Assembly: GCF_018129385.1 (NCBI RefSeq)
Contig: NZ_JAFCLN010000012.1
Span: 1-64,000, forward strand
DNA: 64,000 nt
Direction: 5' to 3'
From: Bradyrhizobium lablabi
GTDB taxonomy: Bacteria; Pseudomonadota; Alphaproteobacteria; Rhizobiales; Xanthobacteraceae
Below the pieces are notes generated by a model. It worked only from the letters and a program-made list of their open reading frames with translations. It had not been told where the DNA came from and did not search any database. Below, in pieces: positions 36,573 through 45,125 of the stretch (position 1 is its first letter; each line of letters starts with the position of its first letter). A program made the translations under genes and the position numbers.

Positions 36573-37636
36573 CGATCTCTGCCCAGGATCTGCGACAGGG
36601 CCGAAAACAGCCGGTCGATTTGCTCATCGCTACCCACGGTCATCCGCAGATAGTCCGAGATGCGGGGAGCGGTGAAATGGCGGACGATCACCGCCCGCTG
36701 ACGCAGCGCAGTGGCCAGCGCCGCGCCATCATGCGCCGGATGACGCGCGAACACGAAGTTGGCGGAGGACGGCAGCACCTCGAAGCCAAGCTGCTCCAGT
36801 CCGCTATTCATCCGCTCGCGCCCTTCGATGACGGCAAGCCGGCTCTGTTGAAACCAGGCTTCGTCCTCCAGGGAGGCAATGGCGCCCGCCTGAGCCGGCC
36901 GGCCGAGAGGATAGGAGTTGAAGCTGTCCTTCACGCGGGTGAGCGCCTCGATCAGGCCGGCATCGCCGATCGCGTAGCCGACCCGCAGCCCGGCGAGAGC
37001 CCGCGACTTGGACATGGTTTGAACGACCAGGAGATTGTCGTGGGATGCGACCAGCGGAATCGCGGTCTCGGCGCCGAAATCAACATAGGCCTCGTCGATC
37101 ACCACGGGAGCGTCGGGGTGCTCGTCCAGCAAGGCGGCGATCTCGTCCCGTGACAACGCAATCCCTGTCGGCGCGTTCGGATTGGGCACGATGATGGCGC
37201 CGGCCGGCCGGCGATAGTCGGCAACGCGGACGCGCATCGCCTGATCGAGCGGCACGGCCTCGCAGGCGATGCCGAACAGGCGGCAATAGACCGGGTAGAA
37301 GCTGTAGGTGATATCCGGAAACAGCAATGGCGCATCGTGCTTCAGCAGCGCAGCGAAGGTGTGCGCCAGCACCTCGTCCGAGCCGTTGCCGACGAACACC
37401 TGCTCGGGCCGCACCCGATGGTAGCTGGCCAAGGCAGCCCGCAGCGCGGTGGCCAGAGGGTCGGGATATAGCCGCAGCGCGTCGGTCGCCTCCTGGCGGA
37501 TCGCTTCCAGGACCCGCGGGGAAGGACCGAGCGGATGCTCGTTGGTGTTGAGCTTGACCAGGTCCGCCATGCGCGGCTGCTCGCCCGGTACATAGGGCGT
37601 CAGGTCATGCGTCAGCCTGCTCCAGAATCGGCTCAT
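36560..37636 (-). CDS. hisC: Histidinol-phosphate aminotransferase
   Basis: The 358-residue PLP enzyme has NTNEHPLGPSP at the N-terminus, PNPNAPTG, VIDEAYVDF and the PLP-lysine motif MSKSRALAGLRVGYA. It converts imidazole-acetol phosphate to histidinol phosphate; related aromatic aminotransferases cannot be excluded. The C-terminal tail and stop lie in a GCGGGTTAG repeat. The start overlaps the DUF1330 stop by 4 bases. Confidence 0.87.
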   Translation of the reverse strand: MSRFWSRLTHDLTPYVPGEQPRMADLVKLNTNEHPLGPSPRVLEAIRQEATDALRLYPDPLATALRAALASYHRVRPEQVFVGNGSDEVLAHTFAALLKHDAPLLFPDITYSFYPVYCRLFGIACEAVPLDQAMRVRVADYRRPAGAIIVPNPNAPTGIALSRDEIAALLDEHPDAPVVIDEAYVDFGAETAIPLVASHDNLLVVQTMSKSRALAGLRVGYAIGDAGLIEALTRVKDSFNSYPLGRPAQAGAIASLEDEAWFQQSRLAVIEGRERMNSGLEQLGFEVLPSSANFVFARHPAHDGAALATALRQRAVIVRHFTAPRISDYLRMTVGSDEQIDRLFSALSQILGRDRRAG

Positions 37637-37959
37637 GTTCTGTCCGGATCGCTGCGACCCGAGGCCGCTACCGGCACACCCTCCACGAAAATCAGCCGTC
37701 GCTCAAGCGCCGTCCGCCGCAGCTTGAGCGCTTTGGCATATTCGCGCGAAGCGTACCATTCCCGCAGCCGCGCCATCGACGGGAATTCGACGACGATGAT
37801 GGTCTTCGGCGGCGGGCCGCCTTCGACGGTCTCTGCCGCGCCGCCGCGGACCAGATAGCGGCCGCCATACCGCGCGATGGTTTGCGCCGCCATCGTGCGA
37901 TAGGCATCGAATTCTGCCGCATCCTTCATCTCGACTTCGGAGATGGCGTAGGCGGGCAT
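37633..37959 (-). CDS. DUF1330 domain protein
   Basis: The 108-residue dimeric alpha/beta-barrel protein has MPAYAISEVEMKDAAEFDAY and the IIVVEFPSMARLREWYASREY pattern typical of DUF1330. GAGGC precedes the ATG at 37959. It lies between a SDR gene and hisC on the same strand, with tight overlaps. Function unknown. Confidence 0.85.
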   Translation of the reverse strand: MPAYAISEVEMKDAAEFDAYRTMAAQTIARYGGRYLVRGGAAETVEGGPPPKTIIVVEFPSMARLREWYASREYAKALKLRRTALERRLIFVEGVPVAASGRSDPDRT

Positions 37960-37967
37960 TTACGGCC

Positions 37968-38762
37968 TCACGCGATCGTGTCGAGAATGCCGCCTTCGGC
38001 GCGGACCGCTGCGCCGTTGGTCATGGCCGCCTCCTTCGAGGCGACGAAGACCACGATGTTGGCGATCTCGTCGACGCCGGCAAAACGCTGCACCAGCGAG
38101 CTCGGGCGATGCTGCTTCACGAAATTGGCGGCGGCCTCCTGCTCGGATTGCTTGTTCTGCCTGGCGACGCCTTTGAGGAAAACCTCGACGCCTTCCGTCA
38201 GGGTCGGGCCGGGCAGCACCGAATTGACGGTGACGCCAGTGCCTTTCGTCAACTTGGCAAGTCCGCGCGAGATGCCGAGTTGCGCGGTCTTGGTCATGCC
38301 GTAGTGGATCATGTCGGTCGGGATGTTGATGCCGGATTCCGAGGAGATGAAGATGATGCGGCCCCAGTTGCGCTTGAGCATGCCCTTCATATAGGCGCGC
38401 GACAGGCGTACGCCGGACATGATGTTGATCTCGAAGTAGCGGCTCCACTCCTGGTCCGGGATATCGAAGAAATCCTTCACCTCGAAGATGCCGGTGTTGT
38501 TGACGAGGATGTCGACCTCGGGCGCTGCCGCCACCAGCGCGTTGCATCCGGCTTCCGTTCCGACATCCGCGGTGACGCCGCTGATCTTTCCCGAAGGCTT
38601 TGACGCTGAAAGCGCCCGCACCGCCGCATCCACCTTGTCCTGGCCTCGCCCGTTGACGATGACGCCGGCGCCCGCAGCGGCAAGGCCCTTTGCGATCGCC
38701 AGCCCAATGCCTGCGGTCGAGCCGGTGACGAGCGCCGTCTTTCCTGAAAGATCGATTTTCAT
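37968..38762 (-). CDS. Short-chain dehydrogenase/reductase
   Basis: The 264-residue SDR has the cofactor motif TGSTAGIG, NNTG (for NNAG), active-site Ser in ISSESG and YxxxK in HYGMTK. It oxidises or reduces an unknown alcohol or ketone. The start at 38762 (MKIDLSG) is the family start. It is 8 bases upstream of the DUF1330 gene, so the three form an operon with hisC. Confidence 0.88.
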   Translation of the reverse strand: MKIDLSGKTALVTGSTAGIGLAIAKGLAAAGAGVIVNGRGQDKVDAAVRALSASKPSGKISGVTADVGTEAGCNALVAAAPEVDILVNNTGIFEVKDFFDIPDQEWSRYFEINIMSGVRLSRAYMKGMLKRNWGRIIFISSESGINIPTDMIHYGMTKTAQLGISRGLAKLTKGTGVTVNSVLPGPTLTEGVEVFLKGVARQNKQSEQEAAANFVKQHRPSSLVQRFAGVDEIANIVVFVASKEAAMTNGAAVRAEGGILDTIA

Positions 38763-38888
38763 TTTTTGGCTCCGCAATGTGAGGTGATGTGCCCGGCGGC
38801 GTGACCGCCGCCCGCATCCACGATAAGCAAGCCGTGCGCCGCTGCTTCAGCGAATGCCATCAAGATTTCGAGATCGCACTTTTCCAAC

Positions 38889-38914
38889 AAAAAACGGCGC
38901 CCGGAGGCGCCGCT
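38889..38914 (-). terminator. Intrinsic terminator after rplQ
   Basis: On the minus strand the stem GCGGCGCC/GGCGCCG with a TCCG loop is followed by six T. It lies 25 bases after the rplQ stop and should end the whole ribosomal-protein transcription unit. Confidence 0.85.
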
Positions 38915-38938
38915 TTCGAATTTCTTGACCGTACCGGC

Positions 38939-39355
38939 TTACGCCGCCTCGGCTTCCTTTTCCTGTGTCGGGCCGGAGTCCTGGCCCTTGGCGTCGACGT
39001 CGCGGTCGACGAACTCGATCACGGCCATCGCGGCATTGTCGCCATAGCGGAAGCCGGCCTTGATGATGCGGGTATAGCCGCCCTGGCGGTCCTTGTAGCG
39101 CGGCGCCAGCACGTCGAAGAGCTTCTTGACCTGGTCGACATCGCGCATCTCGGAGATGGCCTGGCGACGCATGGCGAGGCCGCCCTTCTTGCCGAGCGTC
39201 ACGAGCTTCTCGACGATCGGACGGAGCTCCTTGGCCTTCGGCAGTGTGGTGACAATCTGCTCGTGCTTGATCAGCGCGGCGCACATGTTGGCGAACATCG
39301 CACGGCGATGCTCGGCGGTGCGGTTGAGCTTGCGATGAACCTTGCCGTGACGCAT
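38939..39355 (-). CDS. rplQ: 50S ribosomal protein L17
   Basis: The 138-residue protein begins MRHGKVHRKLNRTAEHR, the L17 signature, with an acidic tail beyond the family core. It is part of the large ribosomal subunit near the exit tunnel. It is the last gene of the alpha operon, separated from rpoA by a hairpin followed by T residues. Confidence 0.96.
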   Translation of the reverse strand: MRHGKVHRKLNRTAEHRRAMFANMCAALIKHEQIVTTLPKAKELRPIVEKLVTLGKKGGLAMRRQAISEMRDVDQVKKLFDVLAPRYKDRQGGYTRIIKAGFRYGDNAAMAVIEFVDRDVDAKGQDSGPTQEKEAEAA

Positions 39356-39434
39356 TGGACTATTCCTTCTTCAATTGTGTCGCGTGGTTCAGCGACAAGT
39401 TTCTCAGGTGGGCTTCCTGCGTTCGCCCAAAAAT

Positions 39435-39460
39435 GTAGCGGCCGGAAAACCGGCCGCTAC
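39435..39460 (-). terminator. Hairpin with T-run between rpoA and rplQ
   Basis: GTAGCGGCCGG/CCGGCCGCTAC is a perfect 11-bp stem with a 4-base loop. On the minus strand it is followed by ATTTTTGG. It may attenuate rplQ or stabilise the rpoA mRNA end. Confidence 0.6.
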
Positions 39461-39472
39461 GGTGACGTCAAC

Positions 39473-40501
39473 TCAGTAGTGATCCTCGAAGCGCTTGGCG
39501 AGCTCGTCGATGTTCTCCGGCGGCCAGCCCGGCACTTCCATGCCGAGGTGCAGACCCATCTGGGCCAGCACTTCCTTGATTTCGTTCAGCGACTTGCGGC
39601 CGAAGTTCGGGGTGCGGAGCATTTCCGCTTCGCTCTTCTGCACGAGGTCGCCGATATAGACGATGTTGTCGTTCTTCAGGCAGTTGGCCGAACGCACCGA
39701 CAGCTCGAGCTCGTCGACCTTCTTGAGGAACGCCGGGTTGAAGGCGAGATCGGGGATGATCTCCTGCGCGACTTCCTTGCGCGGCTCCTCGAAGTTGACG
39801 AACACGTTGAGCTGATCCTGCAGGATGCGCGCGGCATAGGCCACGGAGTCATCCGGCGTGATCGCGCCGTTGGTCTCGATCGTCATGGTCAGCTTGTCGT
39901 AGTCGAGGATCTGGCCCTCGCGGGTGTTTTCGACCTTGTAGGAGACCTTGCGGACCGGCGAGAACAGGCTGTCGACCGGAATCAGGCCGATCGGCGCATC
40001 CTCGGGACGGTTGCGCTCGGCAGCGACATAGCCCTTGCCGGTGGTGACGGTGAACTCCATGCGGATCTCGGCGCCCTCGTCCAGGGTGCAGATCTGTAGA
40101 TCCGGATTGAGCACTGTGACATCGCCGACGGTCTGGATGTCGCCGGCGGTGACGACGCCCGGGCCGGACTTCTTCACGACCATGCGCTTGGGGCCTTCGC
40201 CCTGCATCTTGATCGAGATGTCCTTGATGTTGAGCACGATGTCGGTGACGTCCTCGCGAACGCCAGCGATCGAGGAGAACTCGTGCAGCACGCCGTCAAT
40301 GTGCACCGACTGCACGGCGGCGCCCTGGAGCGAGGACAGCAGGATGCGGCGCAGCGCGTTGCCCAGCGTCTGGCCGAAGCCGCGCTCGAGCGGTTCGGCG
40401 ACCAGGGTCGCGAAACGGGCGGGGTCGCTGCCGGGCATGACCTGGAGCTTGTTCGGTCGAATCAGTTCTTGCCAATTTTTCTGGATCGTCACTGTCTTCA
40501 C
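39473..40501 (-). CDS. rpoA: DNA-directed RNA polymerase alpha subunit
   Basis: The 342-residue protein has the assembly domain (ERGFGQTLGNALRRILLSSLQG) and the C-terminal domain that contacts DNA and activators (LRTPNFGRKSLNEIKEVL). The usual N-terminus TIQKNWQELIRPNKL is intact. The start is a GTG at 40501; a GTG at 40492 (MTIQ) is an equally normal start. An ATG at 40505 is out of frame. Confidence 0.95.
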   Translation of the reverse strand: MKTVTIQKNWQELIRPNKLQVMPGSDPARFATLVAEPLERGFGQTLGNALRRILLSSLQGAAVQSVHIDGVLHEFSSIAGVREDVTDIVLNIKDISIKMQGEGPKRMVVKKSGPGVVTAGDIQTVGDVTVLNPDLQICTLDEGAEIRMEFTVTTGKGYVAAERNRPEDAPIGLIPVDSLFSPVRKVSYKVENTREGQILDYDKLTMTIETNGAITPDDSVAYAARILQDQLNVFVNFEEPRKEVAQEIIPDLAFNPAFLKKVDELELSVRSANCLKNDNIVYIGDLVQKSEAEMLRTPNFGRKSLNEIKEVLAQMGLHLGMEVPGWPPENIDELAKRFEDHY

Positions 40502-40617
40502 CCATACGGGCCGGTCGATTTGCGCTAAATCACCGGCGTTGGAAATCGCGGATCAGTCCGCGCACATATTCCAAACCAAATCGCTGGCGGCGCGCTGCCG
40601 CCGGCGACGAAAACAAA

Positions 40618-41007
40618 TCAAACGCGCCGACGCTTGCGCGGACGGCAACCATTGTGCGGGATCGTGGTCACGTCACGGATCGAGGTGACGGTGAAACCCG
40701 CAGCCTGTAGCGCACGAAGCGCCGACTCGCGGCCCGAACCGGGGCCTGCAACTTCCACTTCCAGAGTGCGCATGCCGTGTTCCTGCGCCTTCTTGGAAAC
40801 GTCTTCAGCCGCGACCTGCGCGGCATAAGGGGTCGACTTGCGCGAACCCTTGAAGCCCATCGTGCCGGCCGACGACCAGGCAATCGTGTTGCCCTGCGCG
40901 TCGGTGATGGTGATGGTCGTATTGTTGAACGACGAACTTACGTGCGCGATGCCGGAAGCGATGTTCTTGCGTTCGCGACGGCGTACGCGGGTGGCGTCCT
41001 TGCCCAT
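40618..41007 (-). CDS. rpsK: 30S ribosomal protein S11
   Basis: The 129-residue protein has NITITDAQGNTIAWSSAGTMGFKGSRKSTPYAAQ-type core segments and ends GCRPRKRRRV. It lies on the platform of the small subunit. It follows rpsM after a 98-base gap that contains a hairpin. Confidence 0.96.
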   Translation of the reverse strand: MGKDATRVRRRERKNIASGIAHVSSSFNNTTITITDAQGNTIAWSSAGTMGFKGSRKSTPYAAQVAAEDVSKKAQEHGMRTLEVEVAGPGSGRESALRALQAAGFTVTSIRDVTTIPHNGCRPRKRRRV

Positions 41008-41060
41008 TCCAAAACCTTTCCTGTGATCTCAACACCGCCGTAATGCCAGCGGCTACACCT

Positions 41061-41086
41061 GAGCGGCGATCCGAAAATCGCCGCTC
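41061..41086. other. Intercistronic hairpin between rpsM and rpsK
   Basis: GAGCGGCGAT and ATCGCCGCTC form a perfect 10-bp stem around CCGAAA. No T-run follows on the minus strand. It could be an mRNA processing or S4-type regulatory structure, but this is inference. Confidence 0.5.
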
Positions 41087-41106
41087 CTGAATCTTCAATT
41101 CGAAAC

Positions 41107-41475
41107 TTACTTCTTCTTGCCGGCGATCGCCTTGGCCGGACCCTTGCGCGTACGCGCATTGGTGTGGGTGCGCTGGCCGCGCACCGGCAGACCGCGGCGA
41201 TGGCGCAGGCCGCGATAGCAGCCGAGGTCCATCAGACGCTTGATGTTGATGCCGACTTCGCGGCGCAGGTCGCCCTCGACGAGATAGTCGCGGTCGATCA
41301 CTTCGCGGATCTGGAGCACTTCCTGGTCCGAAAGCTGGCTGACGCGACGATCCATCGGGATCTTCACCTTCTCCATGATCTCGTTCGCGTTCTTCTGGCC
41401 GATGCCATGGATGTACTGGAGCGCGATCAGCACGCGCTTGTTGGTCGGGATATTGACGCCGGCAATACGGGCCAC
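41107..41475 (-). CDS. rpsM: 30S ribosomal protein S13
   Basis: The 122-residue protein reads MARIAGVNIPTNKRVLIALQ from a GTG start at 41475, with AGGAGA 7 bases upstream, and carries the C-terminal GQRTHTNARTRKG motif. It contacts tRNA in the head of the small subunit. The open frame to 41544 is not used. Confidence 0.96.
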   Translation of the reverse strand: MARIAGVNIPTNKRVLIALQYIHGIGQKNANEIMEKVKIPMDRRVSQLSDQEVLQIREVIDRDYLVEGDLRREVGINIKRLMDLGCYRGLRHRRGLPVRGQRTHTNARTRKGPAKAIAGKKK

Positions 41476-41623
41476 GGACTTCTCTCCTGTCGCCGGCACC
41501 AGGGCCGGACCTCTGATTGTGTTAGCTCGGGCAGGTGTCCACAAACGCGAACACGACGCCCTAACCCCTTGGTTTCCCGGGGCCCGGCATCGTCTGATAA
41601 CTATCCGATCTGGATGCGGGGCT

Positions 41624-41652
41624 TATTAAGGGATTGTGACCGGTTTCGTCAA
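41624..41652 (-). promoter_or_regulatory. Candidate promoter for the alpha operon
   Basis: On the minus strand, TTGACG (41652-41647) and TTAATA (41629-41624) are separated by 17 bases. It lies just after the adk stop, about 150 bases upstream of rpsM, and could drive rpsM-rpsK-rpoA-rplQ independently of the spc operon. Confidence 0.6.
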
Positions 41653-41658
41653 CCGATT

Positions 41659-42453
41659 CTAACGCTTAGCTCGCTTTTTCGTGACCTTTTTGGCGGCCTT
41701 GACCGGCCTGCGGGCCACTTTCCCCTTGGCGGGCTTGGCGACCTTCGTAGCGGCCTTTTTTGCCCCCTTGGAGGCCTTTTTGGCGGCCTTGGCGGGTTTT
41801 TTGACGGCTTTGGCCACCCTGGCCCGCTTGGCCTGGGCCTTCTTGGCGGCCGCCCTGGCGTCGGCGGCGTCGATGGCGGCCAGAATCCGGTTAATTTCCC
41901 GGGTCACCTGCTCGATGGTCAGCATGCCGTCGACCGTCAGCAGCTTCCGCCGTTCCGAATAATAGTGGATCAGCGGTTCCGTCATGGAACGGTACTGGGC
42001 CAGCCGCTTGGTCAGCACTTCCGGGGTGTCGTCGATACGGACTTCCTCGCCCCGGGCGCGCATCTCGGCGACGCGGCTCTCGACCCGCTGCAACAGCGCG
42101 CTCTCATTGACGCGCAGCTCCACCACCGCATCGAGCTTGATGTGCTTCTTCTTCAGGAGTTCGTCGAGCGCTTCCGCCTGCGGCACGGTGCGCGGAAAAC
42201 CGTCGAGGATAAAGCCGTTCTTCATGTCGGGCTGGTCGAGGCGATCGGAAATGATGCCGATCACGATCTCGTCCGGCACGAGGCTTCCGCTCGCCATGAT
42301 CTCCTTGGCTTGCATTCCAACCGGCGTACCGGCGGCGACCGCCGCCCGCAGCATATCGCCGGTGGAGAGCTGGATGATGTCATGCTTGGCCACCAGCCGC
42401 TGCGCCTGCGTCCCCTTGCCCGCGCCCGGCGGCCCCAGAAGAATCAGTCTCAT
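41659..42453 (-). CDS. adk: Adenylate kinase with a histone H1-like C-terminal tail
   Basis: The 264-residue protein has a short-LID adenylate kinase core (residues 1-199): GPPGAGKGTQ P-loop at 7-16, STGDMLR, GFILDGFPRT at 80-89 and RIDDTPEVLTKRL. From about residue 200 to the end it is Lys/Ala/Arg-rich (AKKPAKAAKKASKGAKKAA), like histone H1 or HU-tail proteins. It interconverts ATP, AMP and ADP. The tail may bind nucleic acid or the ribosome. The start overlaps the stop of the second secY by 4 bases. Confidence 0.94.
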   Translation of the reverse strand: MRLILLGPPGAGKGTQAQRLVAKHDIIQLSTGDMLRAAVAAGTPVGMQAKEIMASGSLVPDEIVIGIISDRLDQPDMKNGFILDGFPRTVPQAEALDELLKKKHIKLDAVVELRVNESALLQRVESRVAEMRARGEEVRIDDTPEVLTKRLAQYRSMTEPLIHYYSERRKLLTVDGMLTIEQVTREINRILAAIDAADARAAAKKAQAKRARVAKAVKKPAKAAKKASKGAKKAATKVAKPAKGKVARRPVKAAKKVTKKRAKR

Positions 42454-43649
42454 AAATATTCGCCCCCAGGCTTGGTGAGCGAATACCCGCGCACCTGCGT
42501 TTCGAGATCAAGAATAGTGCAAACCACAATCAGTGCCGACCCACCACCAAAAAAATAGGGCAGTTCGCCATAAGCGACCAGAGCCTCCGGAATCACCGAT
42601 ATGGCCGCGAGGTAGACGGCACCGATAACGGTCGTCAACGTTACCACGCGGTCGAGATAAGCGGCGGTCGGCTCGCCCGGCGCGACATCCGCAATCGCGC
42701 CACCCTGCTCTCGCAACGTATTCGCGGCGCGCTCGGGATCGAGCACGCAGGCGGTGTAGACAAATGCGAGCACGAACACCGCGATGGCTCCGACGATCAT
42801 GTGGGCGGGCCGGCCGAACTGCATGTGGTCGAAGGCAACGGCGAGCCAGGGCGTCTGGCCGAAGATGAAGGTCGCGAGCGCGAGCGGCAGATAGAAGACC
42901 CACGGCGTCACCGTCGAAGGGATCAGGAATCCGGCGCTGTTGAGCTTGATCGGCAGAACGGAAGAGCGTGGAGGCAGCAGGCGCGAGCCGGCCTGCCGGG
43001 CCGCGTACTCGACCGCCACGTTCCGCCGCGCGCGTTCGACGAGGATGACGACGATCACCATCGCGCTCGAGATTCCGCCGGCGAGCAGCGCCACGTTGGC
43101 CGAAATGCCGCCCCGCCTGACAAGCTCGAGCGTGCCGGCAACTTCTGCCGGAAGCGTGACAACGACGCCGACGAACAGGATAAGCGCGATTCCGTTGCCG
43201 ATGCCGTGGCGGGTGATCTGCTCGCTGAGCCAGACCAGGAAGAACACACCGCCGGTCAGCGTTGCCGTCGCCGACAACAGGAACCAGCCGCCGGGCTCGG
43301 TGACGAGGCCGGGAATGCTCTGGATGCCGGAGGCGACACCGAACGACTGGAACGTCGCCAGCAGCAAGGTGAGGATCAACGTGGCGCGGGAGATTTTGCG
43401 GCGGCCGGCCTCGCCCGATCGTTCGAGCGCGCCCACCCTGCCCCACACGACGGAGATGAGCTGGATGATGATCGCGGCGGTGATGTAGGGGATGAGTGAG
43501 AGGGAGAGGACCGACAGGCGGGCGAGGATGTTGGTCGAATTCAGGTCGGCTCGCACAGAGAGACCCGCAAGCGGGATATGACTGCCGAGCCGAAAGATGA
43601 GCAGCGCGCCGATCGTAATGGCGATGCGGCGCGCCAGCTCTAACCTCAT
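42450..43649 (-). CDS. Second, diverged SecY-like translocase subunit without plug
   Basis: The 399-residue protein aligns with all ten SecY membrane helices: RIAITIGALLIFRLG (TM1), SLIPYITAAIIIQL (TM2b), SEQITRHGIGNGIAL (TM4-5) and PYFFGGGSALIVVC (TM10). It lacks the roughly 22-residue N-terminal leader and about 16 residues at the plug segment, where canonical SecY here has GMFNMFAGGGINR. The C5 arginine of the motif PGIRPGE, equivalent to E. coli R357, is Ala (A323 in DVAPGEP). The C-terminal tail is shortened. It overlaps both secY and adk by 4 bases. It may be a special translocon, an inhibitor or a partner of SecY. Confidence 0.87.
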   Translation of the reverse strand: MRLELARRIAITIGALLIFRLGSHIPLAGLSVRADLNSTNILARLSVLSLSLIPYITAAIIIQLISVVWGRVGALERSGEAGRRKISRATLILTLLLATFQSFGVASGIQSIPGLVTEPGGWFLLSATATLTGGVFFLVWLSEQITRHGIGNGIALILFVGVVVTLPAEVAGTLELVRRGGISANVALLAGGISSAMVIVVILVERARRNVAVEYAARQAGSRLLPPRSSVLPIKLNSAGFLIPSTVTPWVFYLPLALATFIFGQTPWLAVAFDHMQFGRPAHMIVGAIAVFVLAFVYTACVLDPERAANTLREQGGAIADVAPGEPTAAYLDRVVTLTTVIGAVYLAAISVIPEALVAYGELPYFFGGGSALIVVCTILDLETQVRGYSLTKPGGEYL

Positions 43650-44977
43650 CGACGGCGGCCCCGCAGCTTCGACTTGCGGATCAACCCTTCATATTGATGC
43701 GCCAGCAGATAGCCCTGCACCTGCGCCACCGTATCCATCGTCACGCTGACGACGATGAGCAGCGAGGTGCCGCCGAAGTAGAACGGCACCGAGGCGTAGG
43801 AAATCAGGATTTCCGGAATCAGACAGACGATCGCGAGGTAGACGGCGCCGAGCACGGTGATGCGCGACAGCACGTAGTCGATATATTCGGCGGTGCGCTC
43901 GCCCGGCCGGATGCCCGGGATGAAGCCGCCATGCTTCTTCAGATTGTCGGCGGTCTCGGTCGGGTTGAATACGATCGCCGTGTAGAAGAAGGCGAAGAAC
44001 ACGATCAGGCTGAGATAGAGCGCGAGGAACAGCGGACGGCCGTGGCTGAGCTGCGTGATCAGCCACTGCATCCATTCCGGTCCCGAGCCGGCATTGAAGT
44101 TGGCGACCGTGGTCGGCAGCAGCAGCAGCGAGGACGCGAAGATCGGCGGAATCACGCCCGAGGTGTTGAGCTTGAGCGGCAGATGCGAGGACTGGCCCTC
44201 GAACATCTTGTTGCCGACCTGGCGCTTCGGATACTGGATCAGCAGGCGCCGCTGCGCGCGCTCCATGAACACGATGAAGGCGATCACGGCGACCGCCATC
44301 ACCATCACGATCAGGATCAACCCGGTCGACAGCGCGCCCTGACGGCCGAGTTCCAGCATGCCGGCGAGCGCCGACGGCAGCTCGGCGACGATGCCGGCCA
44401 GAATGATCAGCGAGATGCCGTTGCCGATGCCGCGCGAGGTGATCTGCTCGCCCAGCCACATCAGGAACATGGTGCCGCCGGTCAGCGTGATGGAGGTCGA
44501 CAGCAGGAAGAACAGGCCGGGTTCGCTGACGACGTTGCCTGCGCCCTGGAGGCCGATCGCAATGCCGTAGGACTGGAACGCCGCCAGGATCACCGTGAGA
44601 TAGCGGGTGTACTGGTTGAGCGTCTTGCGGCCCGCCTCGCCTTCCTTCTTCAGCGCCTCGAGCTGCGGCGAGACGGTCGTCAGGAGCTGGATGATGATCG
44701 ATGCCGAGATGTACGGCATGATGTTCAGCGCAAAGATCGCCATGCGGTTGATGCCGCCGCCGGCGAACATGTTGAACATGCCGAGAATGCCGCCGGCCTG
44801 AGAGCGGAACACCTGCTCCCAGGCGTTGGGGTCGATGCCGGGCAGCGGAATGTAGGTGCCGAGCCGATAAACAAGCAGCGCACCCAGGGTGAACCAGATG
44901 CGCTTCTTCAGTTCGTCGGCTTTTGCCAGCGCGCCGAAATTGAGGTTTGCCGCCAGTTGTTCTGCTGCTGAGACCAT
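43646..44977 (-). CDS. secY: Preprotein translocase subunit SecY
   Basis: The 443-residue protein has ten membrane helices, the plug GMFNMFAGGGINR, the loop ERAQRRLLIQYPKRQVG and the C5 motif PGIRPGERT. It forms the protein-conducting channel with SecE and SecG, driven by SecA or ribosomes. The start MVSAAEQL at 44977 is used; the open frame to 45223 is not. It ends with a 4-base overlap on the diverged copy downstream. Confidence 0.96.
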   Translation of the reverse strand: MVSAAEQLAANLNFGALAKADELKKRIWFTLGALLVYRLGTYIPLPGIDPNAWEQVFRSQAGGILGMFNMFAGGGINRMAIFALNIMPYISASIIIQLLTTVSPQLEALKKEGEAGRKTLNQYTRYLTVILAAFQSYGIAIGLQGAGNVVSEPGLFFLLSTSITLTGGTMFLMWLGEQITSRGIGNGISLIILAGIVAELPSALAGMLELGRQGALSTGLILIVMVMAVAVIAFIVFMERAQRRLLIQYPKRQVGNKMFEGQSSHLPLKLNTSGVIPPIFASSLLLLPTTVANFNAGSGPEWMQWLITQLSHGRPLFLALYLSLIVFFAFFYTAIVFNPTETADNLKKHGGFIPGIRPGERTAEYIDYVLSRITVLGAVYLAIVCLIPEILISYASVPFYFGGTSLLIVVSVTMDTVAQVQGYLLAHQYEGLIRKSKLRGRRR

Positions 44978-45125
44978 GTCTTGGTTTTCTCCCGCCGCCC
45001 CCTTTGCCGTGGCCTGAACCCTCAAGGCCTTCGGCAGACGCCGGACATTATCTGGTGCTCGGCTTCGATAAGTCCATCGTTCTAAAGCGAAACTGCCCGC
45101 GTGCCGCGGGCAAATGACGCAGTTG

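Noticed and set aside
40296..40505. ATG at 40505 as rpoA start
   Set aside because: It is in a different frame from the conserved TIQKNWQELIRPNKL; GTG at 40501 or 40492 keeps the frame.
42450..43649. Second secY as an assembly duplication
   Set aside because: The copy is far diverged, has a deletion at the plug and precise 4-base overlaps with both neighbours, so it is a real paralogue.
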